Shown here piece after piece: positions 10,491 through 22,675 of a stretch of 64,000 nt of DNA. Every line of letters starts with the position of its first letter. The stretch's first letter is position 1. The notes below the pieces were generated by a model that did not search any database, had not been told where the DNA came from, and was given only the letters and a program-made list of their open reading frames with translations. Source of the stretch: Apricaphanius iberus. Lineage: Eukaryota; Chordata; Actinopteri; Cyprinodontiformes; Aphaniidae. The stretch is from assembly GCA_028564705.1 (NCBI GenBank), contig JAPXFQ010000483.1, forward strand, positions 1,302,001 through 1,366,000, in the 5' to 3' direction. A program made the translations under genes and the position numbers.

Positions 10491-11487
10491 GGGTTCCAAA
10501 GAGCACTCCAAGGGTGTGAATCCCATCCAAATCTCCGAAATCCCGGGCTCCGGAATGCATCCAAAAGAGTTGGATCCTGAATCCTGTTCTGAAGTCCCAT
10601 GAGCGGCAGAGACCCGGAACTGCGGCGAAACAGCGCTGGACTGCGGCCGAGGAGGAGGTGAATGGTCGAACAGCTCAGCCCAGGCAGCTTGTCTTATCCT
10701 TTCGGTCTCTTCCCACATCTAGGCTAGGTCAAAGGATGATAAGAGGAGTTTATGCTCCTGGAGAATGTCCAGAAACTCTTTTGCCCCCAAGAACCGTACC
10801 CAAGGGGCGTCGAAGGAAGTAGTCTTCTCCAGAAGCCCCGTTACCGCCCTTCCCTTACGACAGGATGGAGCGCCGGGGAATCAAGTGGTTGGTTGAAATT
10901 ACTGGAGATCTCCGAAAACGGGAGTGGCAACTGAGGACTGGCTGAGGACTGCAGCGGCTGGGAGGAGGAAAGGAGCGAAGCAGGAAGTCCGCCACAGTGG
11001 AGGAGAGAGGAGGGCGAGTCCAAAGCTGGTGACCCACCGCTGGCATGTGTTAATTTTGTGTGACCACATTCTACATAAATTTATTTTTGACAAACAAGAA
11101 ATGTCTTACTCACACAACATAACCTATTAGTAATTAACACTCTTATGGCCATAAAACGGACAGTTATGCAAATATTTATCGGTTTTCCTCCCAAAGACGC
11201 ATCATAACTCACTATGTTCTCAGTGCATCTCCACCTGGTGAAGACCCGCTGAGCGCACTGAGTTGCGATCCTCATGGATCCTCATTAATTTCCTCGGTAG
11301 TGGTTAACCTTCATGGGTTTCAATTGATAAAATGTAATAAGCATGTACAGTACCACAGTGATAATTGTCATTTTATATCACATTTTTAAAAATTCAGATA
11401 TTTCAGATTATATATTTTTAATAATACATTGTTTTCTCCTACAACTTGACATTTAGAAGCCATGATAACATGCAGTGCATTTAAACA
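10491..11487 (-). other. Unassigned sequence, likely other half of the split repeat ORF
   Basis: Minus-strand frames at about 10491-10760 and 10850-11080 are open over 60-80 codons (for example [17 protein letters not shown] near 10715) with a proline- and serine-rich composition like that of the repeat region at 8030-8866. The L2 sits exactly between the two. I recognise no family. From about 11090 to 11487 I see only AT-rich non-coding DNA. Confidence 0.4.
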
Positions 11488-12463
11488 TTAATTTCAACTC
11501 AATTTTATTTATATAGCACCAGTTCACAACAAATGTTATCTCAAGGCACTTTACAACAAAAGTCATTTCAATACAATTATACAAACATTCCAATCAGCGA
11601 AAAGTTTTCTATGTAAAGAATCCGAGCAGATTGTGATGAGTCATCGACGTGAGGTTGTGCCCGGATCATGCAGACTCCAACCAAAGCAATTCCTCAGCAA
11701 TCCCTCATACTGAGCAAGCATGTCACGGAAGTGGACAGGAAAAACTCCCCCTTAACAGGGAGAAACCTCCGGCAGAACCTGGCTCAGTACAAGCGGTCAT
11801 CTGCCACGACCGTCTGGGGGTCTGAGAAGACAGAGAAGAGACAGCATGGAGGATGCTTGGTCACTTTGAGCATCATCTGGACAGATGTTCCCAATCCAGC
11901 AGGGGACTTTATAGTTGAGCAGGGTACCAGACCGTGTGGAACCTCTATGGGGAGAAAAATACTGAGAGAAAACTGGTTTAGAAAATCGCAATAAAAGCAG
12001 AAAAAAATATATCTGGAGATTAGTAGAAAAGAAAAGTAGAAGAGAGAAGAAAAGTGGTCAGTCTGTCCTCCAATGGTCTAAACCTATTGCAGCATAACTA
12101 CAAAAATAGCTGGGGATAACATAAGACACTCTAACTATAGGCTTTATCAAAAAGGAAGGTTTTAAGCCTAGTCTTGAAAATAGAGTATTTGCCTCACGTA
12201 CTAAAACTGGGAGCTGGTTACACAGGACAGGAGCCTGATAACTAAAAGATCTTCCTCACATTCTACTTTTACAAATCTTAGAACCTACCAGCAGATCTGT
12301 ATTCTGAGAACGAAGTCCTCTGTTAGGAACATATGGAACAATCAGATTTCTGATGTACCATGGAGCTTGATTATTAAGGGCTTTATAAGTAAGGAGGAGC
12401 ATCTTAAACTCTATTCTGGATTTAACATGGGAGCCAATGGAGCGAAGTCAAAACAGGAGAAAT

Positions 12464-14940
12464 CAGAATCAGCTTTAATGGCCAAGTATGACACATACAA
12501 GGAATTTGACTCCGGCAACTTTTCTCTCAGTACAGAACTTAAATAAGTGAAATTAAAACGGAAAAAAAAACAAAAACAAATAAATAATAAAGGATAATAT
12601 GTACACCAAACCAGGGTTATTGTACAGTAAGTATATACAGCAGTGCAGAGTTTTAGTTTATTGTTCATGTGAATGGACTCACACTCTGTGACTATTCCGA
12701 GTTCATCAGAGCGACAGCCTGGGGGAAGAAACTGTTCTTATGTCGGGTGGTTTTGGCGTACAGCGCTCTGTAACGCCGGCCTGAGGGGAGGAGCCTAAAC
12801 AGATTGTGGCCAGGGTGTGAGGGGTCAGTGGTGATTTTTCTGGCCCGCTTCCTGACCCTGGCCCGGAATAGGTCCTCAATGGAGGGAAGATCAGTACATA
12901 TGATCCTCTCTGAGGACCTGACTGTTCTCTGCAGTCTGTCCCTGTCTTGCCTGGTGGCGGATCCGAACCAGACAGAGATGGATGAGGTCAGGACAGACTG
13001 GACTATTGCTGTGTAGAATATGGTCAGCAGTTCCTGAGGCAGGTTGAACTTTCTGAGCTGACGCAGAAAGTACAGCCTTTGCTGGGCCTTCTTCCTTATA
13101 GAGTAAATGTGGGAGGTCCACTTCAGGTCCCGTGTGATGGTGGATTCTAGGAACCTGAAAGACTCCACTATGGGGACTGGCCTGTTGGTGATTATGAGAG
13201 GAGATGTTGATGGGGGTCTCTTCCTGAAGTCCACTGTCATCTCCACTGTTTTGAATGGGTTTAGCTCCAGGTGGTTCTGACTGCACCAGAGGACCAGCTG
13301 TTCCACCTCCCTTCTGTATGCAGACTCGTCGCCGTCACGGATGAGTCCAATGACGGTGGTGTCATCTGCAAACTTCAGGAGTTTCACAGAAGGGTCTCTT
13401 GACGTGCAATCAGTGGTGTAAAGGGAGAAAAGCAGTGGGGAGAGAACACATCCCTGGGGGGCGCCGATGCTGAGGGACCGGGTGCTGGATATGAAGTTAC
13501 CCAGTTTCACCTGCTGCCTCCTGTCAGTCAGGAAACTGGTAATCCACTGACAGGTGGAGGGAGGCACGGTGAGCTGGGACAGTTTTTGGTGGAGGAGCTC
13601 TGGGACGATGGTGTTGAATGCAGAGCTGAAGTCCACAAACAGGACCCGAGCGTAGGTACCTGCAGAGTCTAGGTGGTGCAGGATGTAGTGGAGAGCCATG
13701 TTGACTGCGTCATCCACTGACCGGTTTGCTCTATAGGCGAACAGCAGGGGGTCTAGCAGGGGATCCGTGATTTCCTTCAGGTGGGACAGCACCAGTCACT
13801 CAAAGGATTTCATGACCACAGATGTCAGGGCGACTTGTCTGTAGTCATTTAATCCTGTGACAGGGGACTTCTTGGGAACCGGGATGATGGTGGAGCGTTT
13901 GAGGCAGTAGGGGACCTCACACAGCTCCAGGGAGTTGTTGAAGATCTGAGTGAAGATGGGAGCCAGCTGGTCAGCACAGACTTTCAGACAGGACGGAGAC
14001 ACTCCATCAGGACCTGATGCCTTCTTAATCCTCTGTCTCTGAAATAGTTGGTGCACATCCTGTTCGCAGATCGTCAGCGCAGGCAGGGGGTCAGGTATGA
14101 GTATGGTTTGGGGTGATGCTAGGCCTTTTGTGATGGAGATGGTGGGGGAGGTGGAAGGTGTGAAAGTTGTTTCAAACCTGGAGAAAAAGTCATTGAGGTC
14201 CTCAGCCAGAGGGGGGCTCCCCACAGGGTGGGGGGATGGTCTCCTGTAGTTGGTGATGGTCTGCAGGCCCTTCCAAACTGCAGAAGAGTCGTTGGCAGAA
14301 AAACGCTCCTTCAGTTTTACACTGTAGTTCCTTTTTGCTGCCTTGATCTCCTTTGTCAGCTTGTTCCTGGCCTGCTTGTACAGGTCCCGATCCCCACTCC
14401 TGTAGGCCTCCTCCTTGTCCTGGCGTAGCCGTCTCAGTTCTGCAGTGAACCATGGTTTATTGTTGTTGAACGTGCAGAAGGTTTTGGTCTGCACACAAAT
14501 GTCCTCAAAAAAACTGATGTAAGATGTCACAGTGTCAGTCAGTTTGTCCAGGTCTGAGGCTGCTGCTTCAAAGACGCTCCAATCAGTGCAGTCAAAGCAG
14601 GCCTGTAACTGCATCTTTGACTCATCTGTCCATCTCTTCACAGTTCTTACTACAGGCTTAGCAGATTTCAGCTTCTGCTTGTAAGATGGGATGAGGTGGA
14701 CCAGGCAGTGGTCAGAAAGTCCCAAAGCAGCACGGGGGACAGAGCGATATGCATTCTTTATTGTGGTGTAGCAGTGGTCTAAAGTGTTCATGTCCCTGGT
14801 GGGACACGTCACGTGTTGTCTATATTTAGGCAGTTCAAGTTTGAGATTTGCTCTATTAAAATCCCCGAGAATCATTAGCAGAGAGTCCGGGTGAGTTTTC
14901 TCCACGTCTGTGATCTGGTCGGCGAGGTGATGTATGTATA
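12464..14940 (-). mobile_element. Rex1/CR1-like LINE inserted in L2 copy B
   Basis: The 3' end reads CAGAATCAGCTTTAATGGCC on the plus strand at 12464, a common teleost LINE tail found again at 63852. The coding region follows on the minus strand and is truncated at the 5' end at about 14940 inside the endonuclease domain. The breakpoints in the host L2 are clean, with at most a short duplication (AAT). It must have inserted after L2 copy B. Family naming (Rex1/CR1 versus another L2 lineage) is by overall look of the RT and tail. Confidence 0.85.
12692..14905 (-). pseudogene. LINE ORF2: endonuclease end, reverse transcriptase, C-terminus
   Basis: About 736 codons are open except for one TGA at 13796-13798. 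In order: the end of the endonuclease with LLMILGDFN and LGLSDHCLVHL, a linker with KPWFTAELRRLRQDKEEAYR, the RT start with KASGPDGVSPSCLK, then NDYRQVALTSVVMKSFE, the stop, SHLKEI, FAYRANRSVDDAV, VLFVDFSSAFNTI, GAPQGCVLSPLLFSLY, the catalytic FADD at 13360-13371, and the C-terminal HPGHNLFRLLPSGRRYRALY before the terminator. The stop most simply arose from an Arg CGA codon by a CpG transition. RT motifs are otherwise intact. The N-terminal endonuclease half is missing, so even without the stop this copy could not move itself. Relatively young insertion. Confidence 0.9.
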
Positions 14941-15290
14941 ATGTGATGGCTCTTTTTAATATTCCTCAGAACTCTTGCTGCAGCATTATGGAGCAACTGA
15001 AGGCTTTTAATTGCATTTTGTGGACTTCCTGATAATAAGGGATTACAGTAGTTCAGCCTTGAAGTAAGAAATGCATGGACTAGTTTCTCTGCATCAGTCC
15101 TGGACAGGATGTTTCAAATGTTAGCAATATTCCGGAGGTAAATAAAATAACTCTTAGAAACCTGTTTAAAATGGGATTTAAATGTCATGTATTGGTCAAA
15201 AATTACATAGAGGTTCTTTACATTATTACCAGAGGCCAAATTAATGCCATCCAGATGAAGTGATTGATTTAGCTAACAACATTAGTAGAA

Positions 15291-16242
15291 TATGGACATG
15301 TTAGTAAAGGACATGATGGACATCTGACTCTGGATTATGATAGAGCAGAGAGCAGCACATGATCACCTCACCCATTACGTTTATTACTGAAAAACAAGAA
15401 ACTTAATTCACAACATTCTAATATTAATTAACTTTGTCACAGCAATAAAGTTAAGAGATATGTAGTTTCCCCCCCCTTTATTTTGCCAAAGACTCTAGCT
15501 CTGCAGCTCACATTAACGGCTGCAAACTGCTCATTTGAATACTGCTACTTACGGGTTATGAATTGCTCAGGCAATCTTAGTAGATCGGCCAAAAATTAAG
15601 GACAACCCACTCACAATTTTTTTTTGCATCGCACGCAATTTTGCGGCCATTATCAGGAATGTTGATAAATCAGGCCCATTATATTCATGGTTTTCACCAA
15701 ACTAAGAAGGAAATTGGTTTTGTCCTTGCTCCAAAAGTGTGGTGATGTGCTGCGTCTCATCACGCTTACCTCAATTTCAATCAGAGTGTGCTACATACTT
15801 ATATATATACACATAATTATATTATATATATACATACTTATATTGTGCATTGATTTTGCCTTTTTATTGTTGTGAAATATGGGGTAGAGGCCATTTTATG
15901 CTTTGACGGAGACGGATTCCATTGCTCCTTAAGAGGGAAAAGCGTTCAGAAAAAAACGGAAACAATGCTGTGATAGTAGGCAGAGACGCCATGAAAAGTT
16001 AGCACCCCCCACTGTCCTGGTCGAGCAACGCTAAAAAAACAATGGAGAGTGGCGAGGACAAAACAGAGTACTATAAACGAAAAAAATTCTCTGTCAATAC
16101 GTCTGTATATGAGTGCAAATTTGCTGTCTGAGAAACATAAACTAGGCACAACCCTTATAAATCAAATACAAAGTCATTAACCATTTTGCAGAAAAAAGCC
16201 GTAAGAATTAGAAGTATTAGAGGTTGGAGACCAAACAAATGT
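15291..16242. other. Non-coding stretch
   Basis: I see no gene or clear repeat. It is AT-rich, with a short (TA)n area at about 15797-15835. Short open frames look random. Confidence 0.5.
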
Positions 16243-17945
16243 TCCATCCATCCATCCATCTTCTTTCGCTTTCTCCGAGGTCGTGTCGCGGGGTCAGTAG
16301 CCTAAGCAGAGAGACCCAGACTTCCTTCTCCCTGGCCTCTTGGGCCAGCTCCTCAGGAGGGATCCCGAGGCGTTCCCAGGCCAGCCGGGAGACATAGTCC
16401 CTCCAGCGAGTCCTGGGTCTTCCTCTGGGCCTCCTTCCGGTGAGACGTGCCCGGAACACCAGGGAGGCGTCCAGGAGGCATCCTGACCAGATGCCCAAGC
16501 CACCTCAACTGGCTCCTCTCGATGTGGAGGAGCAGTGACTCTACTCTGAGCCCCCTCTGGATGACCGAGCTCCTCACCCTACCTCTAAGGGAGAGCCCAG
16601 CCACTCTGCGGAGGAAACTCATTTCAGCCGCCTGTCTCCGTGATCTTGTTCTTTTGGTCACCACCCAAAGTTCGTGACCATAGATGATGGTAGGAATATA
16701 GATCGACTGGTAAATCGAGAGATTTGCCTTTTGGCTCAGCCCTCTCTTTACCACGACAGACCAGTACAGCGCCCACATAATTGCAGACGCCTTACCAATC
16801 CGCCTATCGATCTCCCGCTCAATTTTTTCCCTCATTTGTGAACAAGACCCCTAGATACTTGAACTGCTCCACTTGAGGAAGGACCCCATCCCCGACCCGG
16901 AGAAGGCACTCTACCCTTTTCCGGCTCCAGACTTCAGTCTCGGATTTTGAGGTGCTGATCCTCATACCAGCCGCTTCACACTCGGCTGCGAACTGCTCCA
17001 GCGAAAGCTGTAGATCATGTTCAGATGCAGCCAACAGGACCACATCATCTGCGAAAAGCTGCAACCCGATCCTGAGGTCACCAAAACGAACCCCCTCAAC
17101 ACCTTGGCTGCGCCTAGAAATCCTGTCCATAAATGTTATGAACAGGACCGGTGACAAAGGGCAGCCTTGGCGGAGTCCAACTCTCACTGGAAACGAGTCC
17201 GACGTACTGCCGGCAATGCGAACCAGACTCTTACACCGGTCATACAGGGACCTAACAGCTCTTATCAAAGGGCCTGGTACTCCATACTCCCGGAGTACCC
17301 CCCACAGGACTCCCCAAGGGACACGGACGAACGCCTTCTCCAAGTCCACAAAACCCTTGTAGACTGGTTGGGCGAGCTCCCACGCACCCTCCAGGACCCT
17401 GCTGAGGGTTTAGAGCTGGTCCAGTGTTCCACGGCCAGGACGACAACCGCATTATTCCTCTTGAATCCGAGGTTCGACCAGCCGTCGGACCCTTCTCTCC
17501 AGAACCCCTGAATAGACCTTACCAGGGAGGCTCAGAAGTGTGATCCCCTATAGTTGGAACACACTCTGTGGTCCCCCTTTTTAAAGAGGGGGATCACCAC
17601 CCCAGTCTGCCAACCCAAGGGAACTGCCCCCGATGTCCACGCAATATTGCAGAGCCGCCTTAACCAACACAGCCCTACAACATCCAGAGCCTTAAGGAAC
17701 TCTGGGCGAATCTCATCCACCCCCGGAGCCTTGCCACCAATGAGCTTTTTAACAACCTCAGGGACCTCAGCACGAGAGATTGGAGAGCCCGTCCGAAAGT
17801 CCCCAGACTCTGCTTCCAAACAGAAAGGCGTGTCGGTGGGATTGAGGAGGTCTTCGAAGTATTCCATCCACCGACTCAAAACGTCCAGTGTCGGGGGTCA
17901 GTAGCACACCACCCCCGCTGTAAACAGTGTTGGTGGCCTGATTAA
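16243..17945 (-). mobile_element. Rex3 (RTE-clade) LINE, 5'-truncated
   Basis: The 3' tail is the (CATC)n run at 16243-16260, which is (GATG)n on the coding strand, the known hallmark of Rex3. Minus-strand blocks in order are RWMEYFEDLLNPTDTPF near 17870, the APGVDEIRPEFLKAL block near 17715, WQTGVVIPLFKKGDHRVCSN near 17580, then MDLEKAFVRVPWGVLW near 17345, VGLRQGCPLSPVLF near 17170, FADDVVLLA near 17045, EQFKYLGVLFTNEG near 16850, and the C-terminal RVAGLSLRGRVRSSVI and RPRGRPRTRWRDYVSRLAWE near 16390-16610. The FADD centre is intact, but frameshifts near 17540, 16835 and 16490 and the loss of the endonuclease and RT start make it inactive. Confidence 0.92.
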
Positions 17946-19384
17946 TTTCAGGTCAGCCCAAATTCAACTTCCATTTAATCTACAAAAAATATTCTCAAAA
18001 ATAATCTGAGGAAACTTGAAATCTTAAAGTAAAAAGTATATGTGTAAATAAAGAGTTTCATTGTCTCAGTTTGCTGAACAAAATTATGGAGGGGGGACTT
18101 AGGAAGAGTAACAAAAGTTGTGGAATGCTCTCCCTCTAAATTTAGCTCATCTACAAGTGTTTGAAGCATCCCAATGTGCCACAGCTGCTCCGGAGAAATG
18201 TTTCCTTCAGATCTGATAAGATGTAAATTTGTAATATGATTTCCTTTCCACCTCAATAAATATATATCTTAGAAAATGTTGTCAGATTGATTGCTGGATT
18301 ATTTAGCTCAGTGCTTCACAACCCTTTTTGAGCCAGTACCCCAAAATTATATTGTTTGTTCCATTGTTCCCATTTTGTGTCCTACATCCACTGGTGCAGA
18401 TGTGACAGCTGTTTCACTTCAGATATGTCAAATTGACAAGAAATGCATTCTTCCCACACTAAGGATATATCTTAGGATATATCTAATTTAGCAGAACACA
18501 GAAAGTGGACTGGGTCTGATTAGAAAAAAAGAAAAAGAAAAATTTTTCACTGTTCTGATAAACAAAAAAACAGACCCAAGTTACATAGAAAAAAAATAAC
18601 ATATTTATCTATAGGTAAATATAGTTTTTATGTGTTGTCCCAGAATAGCTAATATTTACACAAGAACAGGAATTACATGCACAAAACTCACACTCAATCT
18701 AAGCTGTTTTTAATGATTCTCTGATAGTTATTTTTTTTCTGCATGTTTCAGCTGTAGTACACCTGAAAACCTTGTGATCCAAGTTATTGCAGTACTTTTA
18801 GAAAGTTATGTTGTGGATCTGGTGGGCTTCACTAAGGGGAAGTCCTACAAGCATTACTGAGCCAATACTAGACCTCCTTTTTTATTTCATTTTTTTATCC
18901 TGACTCTGATTGTCATATATATTGATTAATTTACCAAAAGAAAAAAAAAGAGGTTTATCAAACTCCTACCTGCGGTTTGCTGTCGGCTCTGTTCCAACTC
19001 CTGCTTAGGGCCTACAGGGCTATGACTGAAAGAAGAGCTCCGATAGCTACACATTCTATGATGTTCCATTGATTTCTATAACCAATTAGGAAGATTATTA
19101 ACAGAACTAGAATAACACGCATACACATGCACACAAGGGACTATATCATGCTATTTTACAGCTTTCAACGTCTGGGATAGACATACAGTATATATGATAA
19201 AATGTTACCGTTGGTGTTATACAGTATTAATTTGTCCTGAAATTTAACTCGTAGTTAATGTTAGACCATGAAGGGAAACAGCTTGTTTCTCTATAAACCA
19301 GCCTCTGCTCTGCCGGGTGCAGATCAAACTGAAACAAACGGTGCTAAGCTGCATCACCATCAGAAATCTCACAAAAAATTTGAA
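17946..19384. other. Non-coding stretch
   Basis: AT-rich DNA with short homopolymers. I can name no gene or repeat family here. The part after about 18940 may belong to the dispersed repeat described next. Confidence 0.45.
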
Positions 19385-19730
19385 AAGCACAGAGTACCAC
19401 ACTGAAACTCTGTTAAATTAAGGGCTCAGACATTTTGTTTATTTTTTTTGTTTTGTTGTTGTAAAAAACGGAGTAAAAAAGCCTATTTCATTTGCTAAAT
19501 CTTCAGGCTTTAGACAGAGCCCAAACCAACACAGCTGCATCCACTAAGCAGATCTTTCCAGCCCAGTACTTGAGAAAAAGCTGTGGGTGTTGTTTGCACC
19601 GGTTTATTTAACTTTACATTCTGAGATGCTACAGATCAATTAATTAACCACCCAATGCTGTTATAAGATCACATAAGCAGCTTGATAAATGGCTAACCCA
19701 CATTAGCATTAGAATTTAACCACTTACTTC
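19385..19730 (+). repeat. Unnamed dispersed repeat, copy 1 (inverted partner at 36.8 kb)
   Basis: This segment is a clearly diverged reverse complement of 36820-37185. Shared landmarks are AAGCAGCTTGATAAATGGCT near 19676, ATCAATTAATTAACC near 19635 and the 'GGGCTC(A/G)GAC' block near 19423. No coding capacity is seen. It is probably part of a non-autonomous DNA transposon. Confidence 0.75.
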
Positions 19731-20814
19731 TCTGTCCATCAGGCGTCTTTATTGTTTGATCCAGCTGCTGTTCTTTAGGAATGTATAATAAAATCCTGTA
19801 ATCCATGCAGCCAAATGGGCATTCATCTTGTGATGTCACTAGTTGAACACAGTCGTTTTCAAGGAAAGGGATGGGCAGCTACTCAGAGAGTAGAATTCAG
19901 GAGGATTACTCAGACATGCCTGAATTAAGTCAAAAAAAACACTGTGGTGGGTTTTGTTTATGAGAAAATTGCATTATCAGATGGCTGAAAACCACAAAAA
20001 CTTAATTTGGCATGATATAGGCCCTTTAATGAATGTGAAGACGCTGCACGGACATGCATCTCTGCAGCCATCAGCTCCAAACACTCCGTGTTCTGTGTGA
20101 TAGCACTGTGGCTAGGTGGCTACTTATGCAGTCCAAACAGATAGCTAGTTAGCTAATGCCTGGTTAAAACTAGCTTCAAATGTATTGCTTGGCTTTACTA
20201 AAAGAGTTAAACTTAGACTGCCTGAGAAGAATTCTAATATATGAACAATACTCACTTTAGATCGTCTGTAACCGGTCCAGAATCTCCATCTAGCAGTGGC
20301 TCTGAGTCAGAGTCCGACAAAAGAAAAGCAAACTTTGCTGGAGGCTACGTAACATCAGGGTCACTACTCTGTCACTCAGAAAAACCCTGTCAAATCAGAA
20401 AGGACTTCTCAGAAGTCCCTCCCATCTGGAAGCAAGTGTCTTATTCATCAGTAAGTAGGGGCAGGTCTGGCGTTACCCGCCCCTGATTAGATAGAACTTC
20501 TCTCGCATGATTAGCTATTTGTTTTAGGGGCTTTTGCCTCAAATTGGCTAGAAAGTCTTTCCATCTACTACAAAAACGTTACAGCAATATGATGGGTGGA
20601 AACTATGAGCTGGTTTATTTAAATTGTTTTTGAATTATTAGTTCTTCCACCGACAGACAACAACAAGACAACCAACAAGTCTATATAGCACTCTTATAAG
20701 TGTGTGCTGTCATATTTAGATTTCAAGTTTACAGCTCTGGTTGATGATGTAAAATTCTGATTTATAATATGTTCTTGCTTTCTTACTATTACTCTGATAT
20801 CTTGGCTTACTGGC
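19731..20814. other. Non-coding, possible remains of a MITE
   Basis: The sequence at about 20010-20030 (GCATGATATAGGCCCTTTAA) has the look of the end of a teleost MITE, and 20260-20480 is a more GC-rich segment with an 81-codon open frame rich in Ser. I cannot support a gene. No matching second end is found in the window. Confidence 0.35.
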
Positions 20815-20960
20815 AGTGTTGGGGAGAATACTTTGTAAATGTATTTAGTTACAGAATACTTAATACCTGCTTTAAAATGTATTTTTTATAACATATTCCA
20901 TTACTTTGCTGAATCCCGGTACTGTATTCTAAATACTTGGAATAATTCCCCTTAAAAACA
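20815..20960 (+). mobile_element. hAT-type terminal fragment
   Basis: It begins GCAGTGTTGGGGAGAATACT, close to the CAGTGTTGGG(A/G) termini of common vertebrate hAT elements, followed by the usual TAGTTACAGAATACTTAATA-like interior. Only one end is present. A relative lies at 45514. Confidence 0.5.
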
Positions 20961-21450
20961 GCATTTAAGTCTATTAAATGTCACAAAATGCACTACTCCC
21001 CATAGACTGTAAGTACAATGGACTAACCCTTGGGTGACATCACCCATAGGTTTCTGAAGACCAGAAAATGAAGCCAACTGGGCGGTTCCCACTGCAGCCA
21101 TCTTGTCCACGTCACTCATCTTGTCACTCTCAGAAAATCCAAAAATGGGCAAAGAGGTGGAGCTGAGAGTGGCGCTGTGAGGCTGGGGGCGGAGGGTTGA
21201 CGCTCCGAGCCGACATAGCAACAAGCTAGCCAGAAGCTAGTCCGGAGCTAACTGAGGCTAACATAGGCCGCGGGTAGTTTATGCCAGAGGACTGTGGTTG
21301 AGAGACGTTTGCCCCGTTTTTGCACGCTTTAGACACAGAAACATCTCGAGGGGGGAACACATCGATATAAAAAGACCCAAATGGGTCAGGTTACTACTGC
21401 TGTGTCACACACAGCCATTGGGTGGCGCTACTCTATTCTAGCCCCACAGG

Positions 21451-21487
<37 letters not shown>

Positions 21488-22675
21488 GGGGGGGGTTATA
21501 AATACAGCATGCATGCTGCTGCCGGCTGGAGGAGTAACAGAACAAAATCATCCACTACCTTCCTTTGCGGGCGGCGGAAGGCACGAGTTTCTAGAGAAAC
21601 TCGATTCAAGGAACCCAAAGACCACACCAGGTGAATCCTACACATTGATAACCAGAACGTTGTGTGATCCTCAAAGCCCGACAGAAGGTTCCCTGAGTTT
21701 CAGAGCGCTGAGAGAGACAGAGTTGAGTGCAGCCCAGTTGATTGCGGGAAACGACGTCCCGATCGGAAGCTCCAGGAGCTACTAGCCTGCTAGCTAGCTT
21801 GGCAACCCTTTGTTAGCCTGCTGGGCTAACGTCAGCTGTACCCCTTCACCCATCCACCACAGAAAACGCTTGGAGAGGTTTAAACGTTCAAAAGGTCTGT
21901 TTGGGCTGAGGCAAGGTCAAGGTCTTTCCCTTTTTGTTGTTGTTGTATTGTTTTTAATCTGCGATCTTTAGGTATAACAAGCCTCCTAGCCTGAAGTTTA
22001 ATCAGTGTTTTTTTAAAGACTTTTCCCAGCCAAGAGTCGTTTAATTCCTGCAATGTTTCATAAACAAAGATTCCTATTAACGGTTCAAAAAGAACTCGAT
22101 TTAAAAATAGATTGTTTAAGAACAGACACTAATCTCATTAGCCGTGTTTGAATTTCCCTTATTTGTTTAAAATACGGGAATTAGATTGTTTTACTGTCGT
22201 GATCAATCCATAAATTAGGTAATTCTCCAAAGGTTAATTACTTTTATCCAGATCATTTTTCAACTTAACATTTCTTATTACAAAGAATGTTTTGTGTTTT
22301 CTTACATGCTTAATGGTTTAGAGGTAAACCACTGGTGCTTAATTAGTTAAACTAATTAAAATTAGTGAAACTAATTCATTTTTCATTCCAGCATCTGCAG
22401 ATCAAGTCTTTGGTTCTAAAAACATCCAAATTCATCTAAAACTGTGACACCAGAATCCATGGTTTGTCATCTTATTACATATTCATATTTTTATGTTCTT
22501 TTATTTTGTTTAAAATGTTTTTCTTATTTTTCCTGTAAATAAATTTTGTATTTTGGAAAGCAACTGTTGTCATTTCTTGTTCAACACACACATGTGGCAA
22601 GGTTTATGGTCAATAGACAATAAATAATTTATTCCTTCAGATTATGAGACTGAACTAGACACTTGGCTATTAAAA
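20961..22675. other. Non-coding stretch with MITE-like block and microsatellite
   Basis: The part at about 20995-21240, with GGTGACATCACCCATAGGTT and GGCGGTTCCCACTGCAGCCA, is a repeat type familiar from many fish genomes but not one I can name. A (GT)n tract lies at 21452. The 134-codon plus frame from 21381 is partly this repeat tract and I do not consider it a gene. The rest shows nothing. Confidence 0.4.
21452..21495. repeat. (GT)n microsatellite with poly-G
   Basis: About 16 GT units are followed directly by 11 G residues. Confidence 0.97.

Larger units (their letters stand above)
11488..15290 (-). mobile_element. L2-like LINE copy B, interrupted
   Basis: The left part, 11488-12463, holds the 3' end (TTTATTTATATAGCACCAG) and the untranslated region shared with copy A, including CAATCCCTCATACTGAGCAA. 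The right part, 14941-15290, resumes the RT C-terminal region at the same point where the left part stops (…AACAGGAGAAAT / ATGTGATGGCTCTTTTTAAT, contiguous in copy A near 10317-10345). Between them sits another LINE. This copy is more decayed than A: its RT frame is full of stops. It lacks the 28S insert, which makes it the internal control for that observation. Confidence 0.85.

Noticed and set aside
10491..10718. Apparent 242-codon protein joining this segment to the L2 RT
   Set aside because: The LINE similarity stops abruptly at the 5' truncation point; the open upstream part is unrelated sequence in frame by chance.
21381..21785. 134-codon plus-strand frame containing a (GT)n tract
   Set aside because: The frame crosses a microsatellite and poly-G and has no similarity to a known protein; no splice or promoter context seen.
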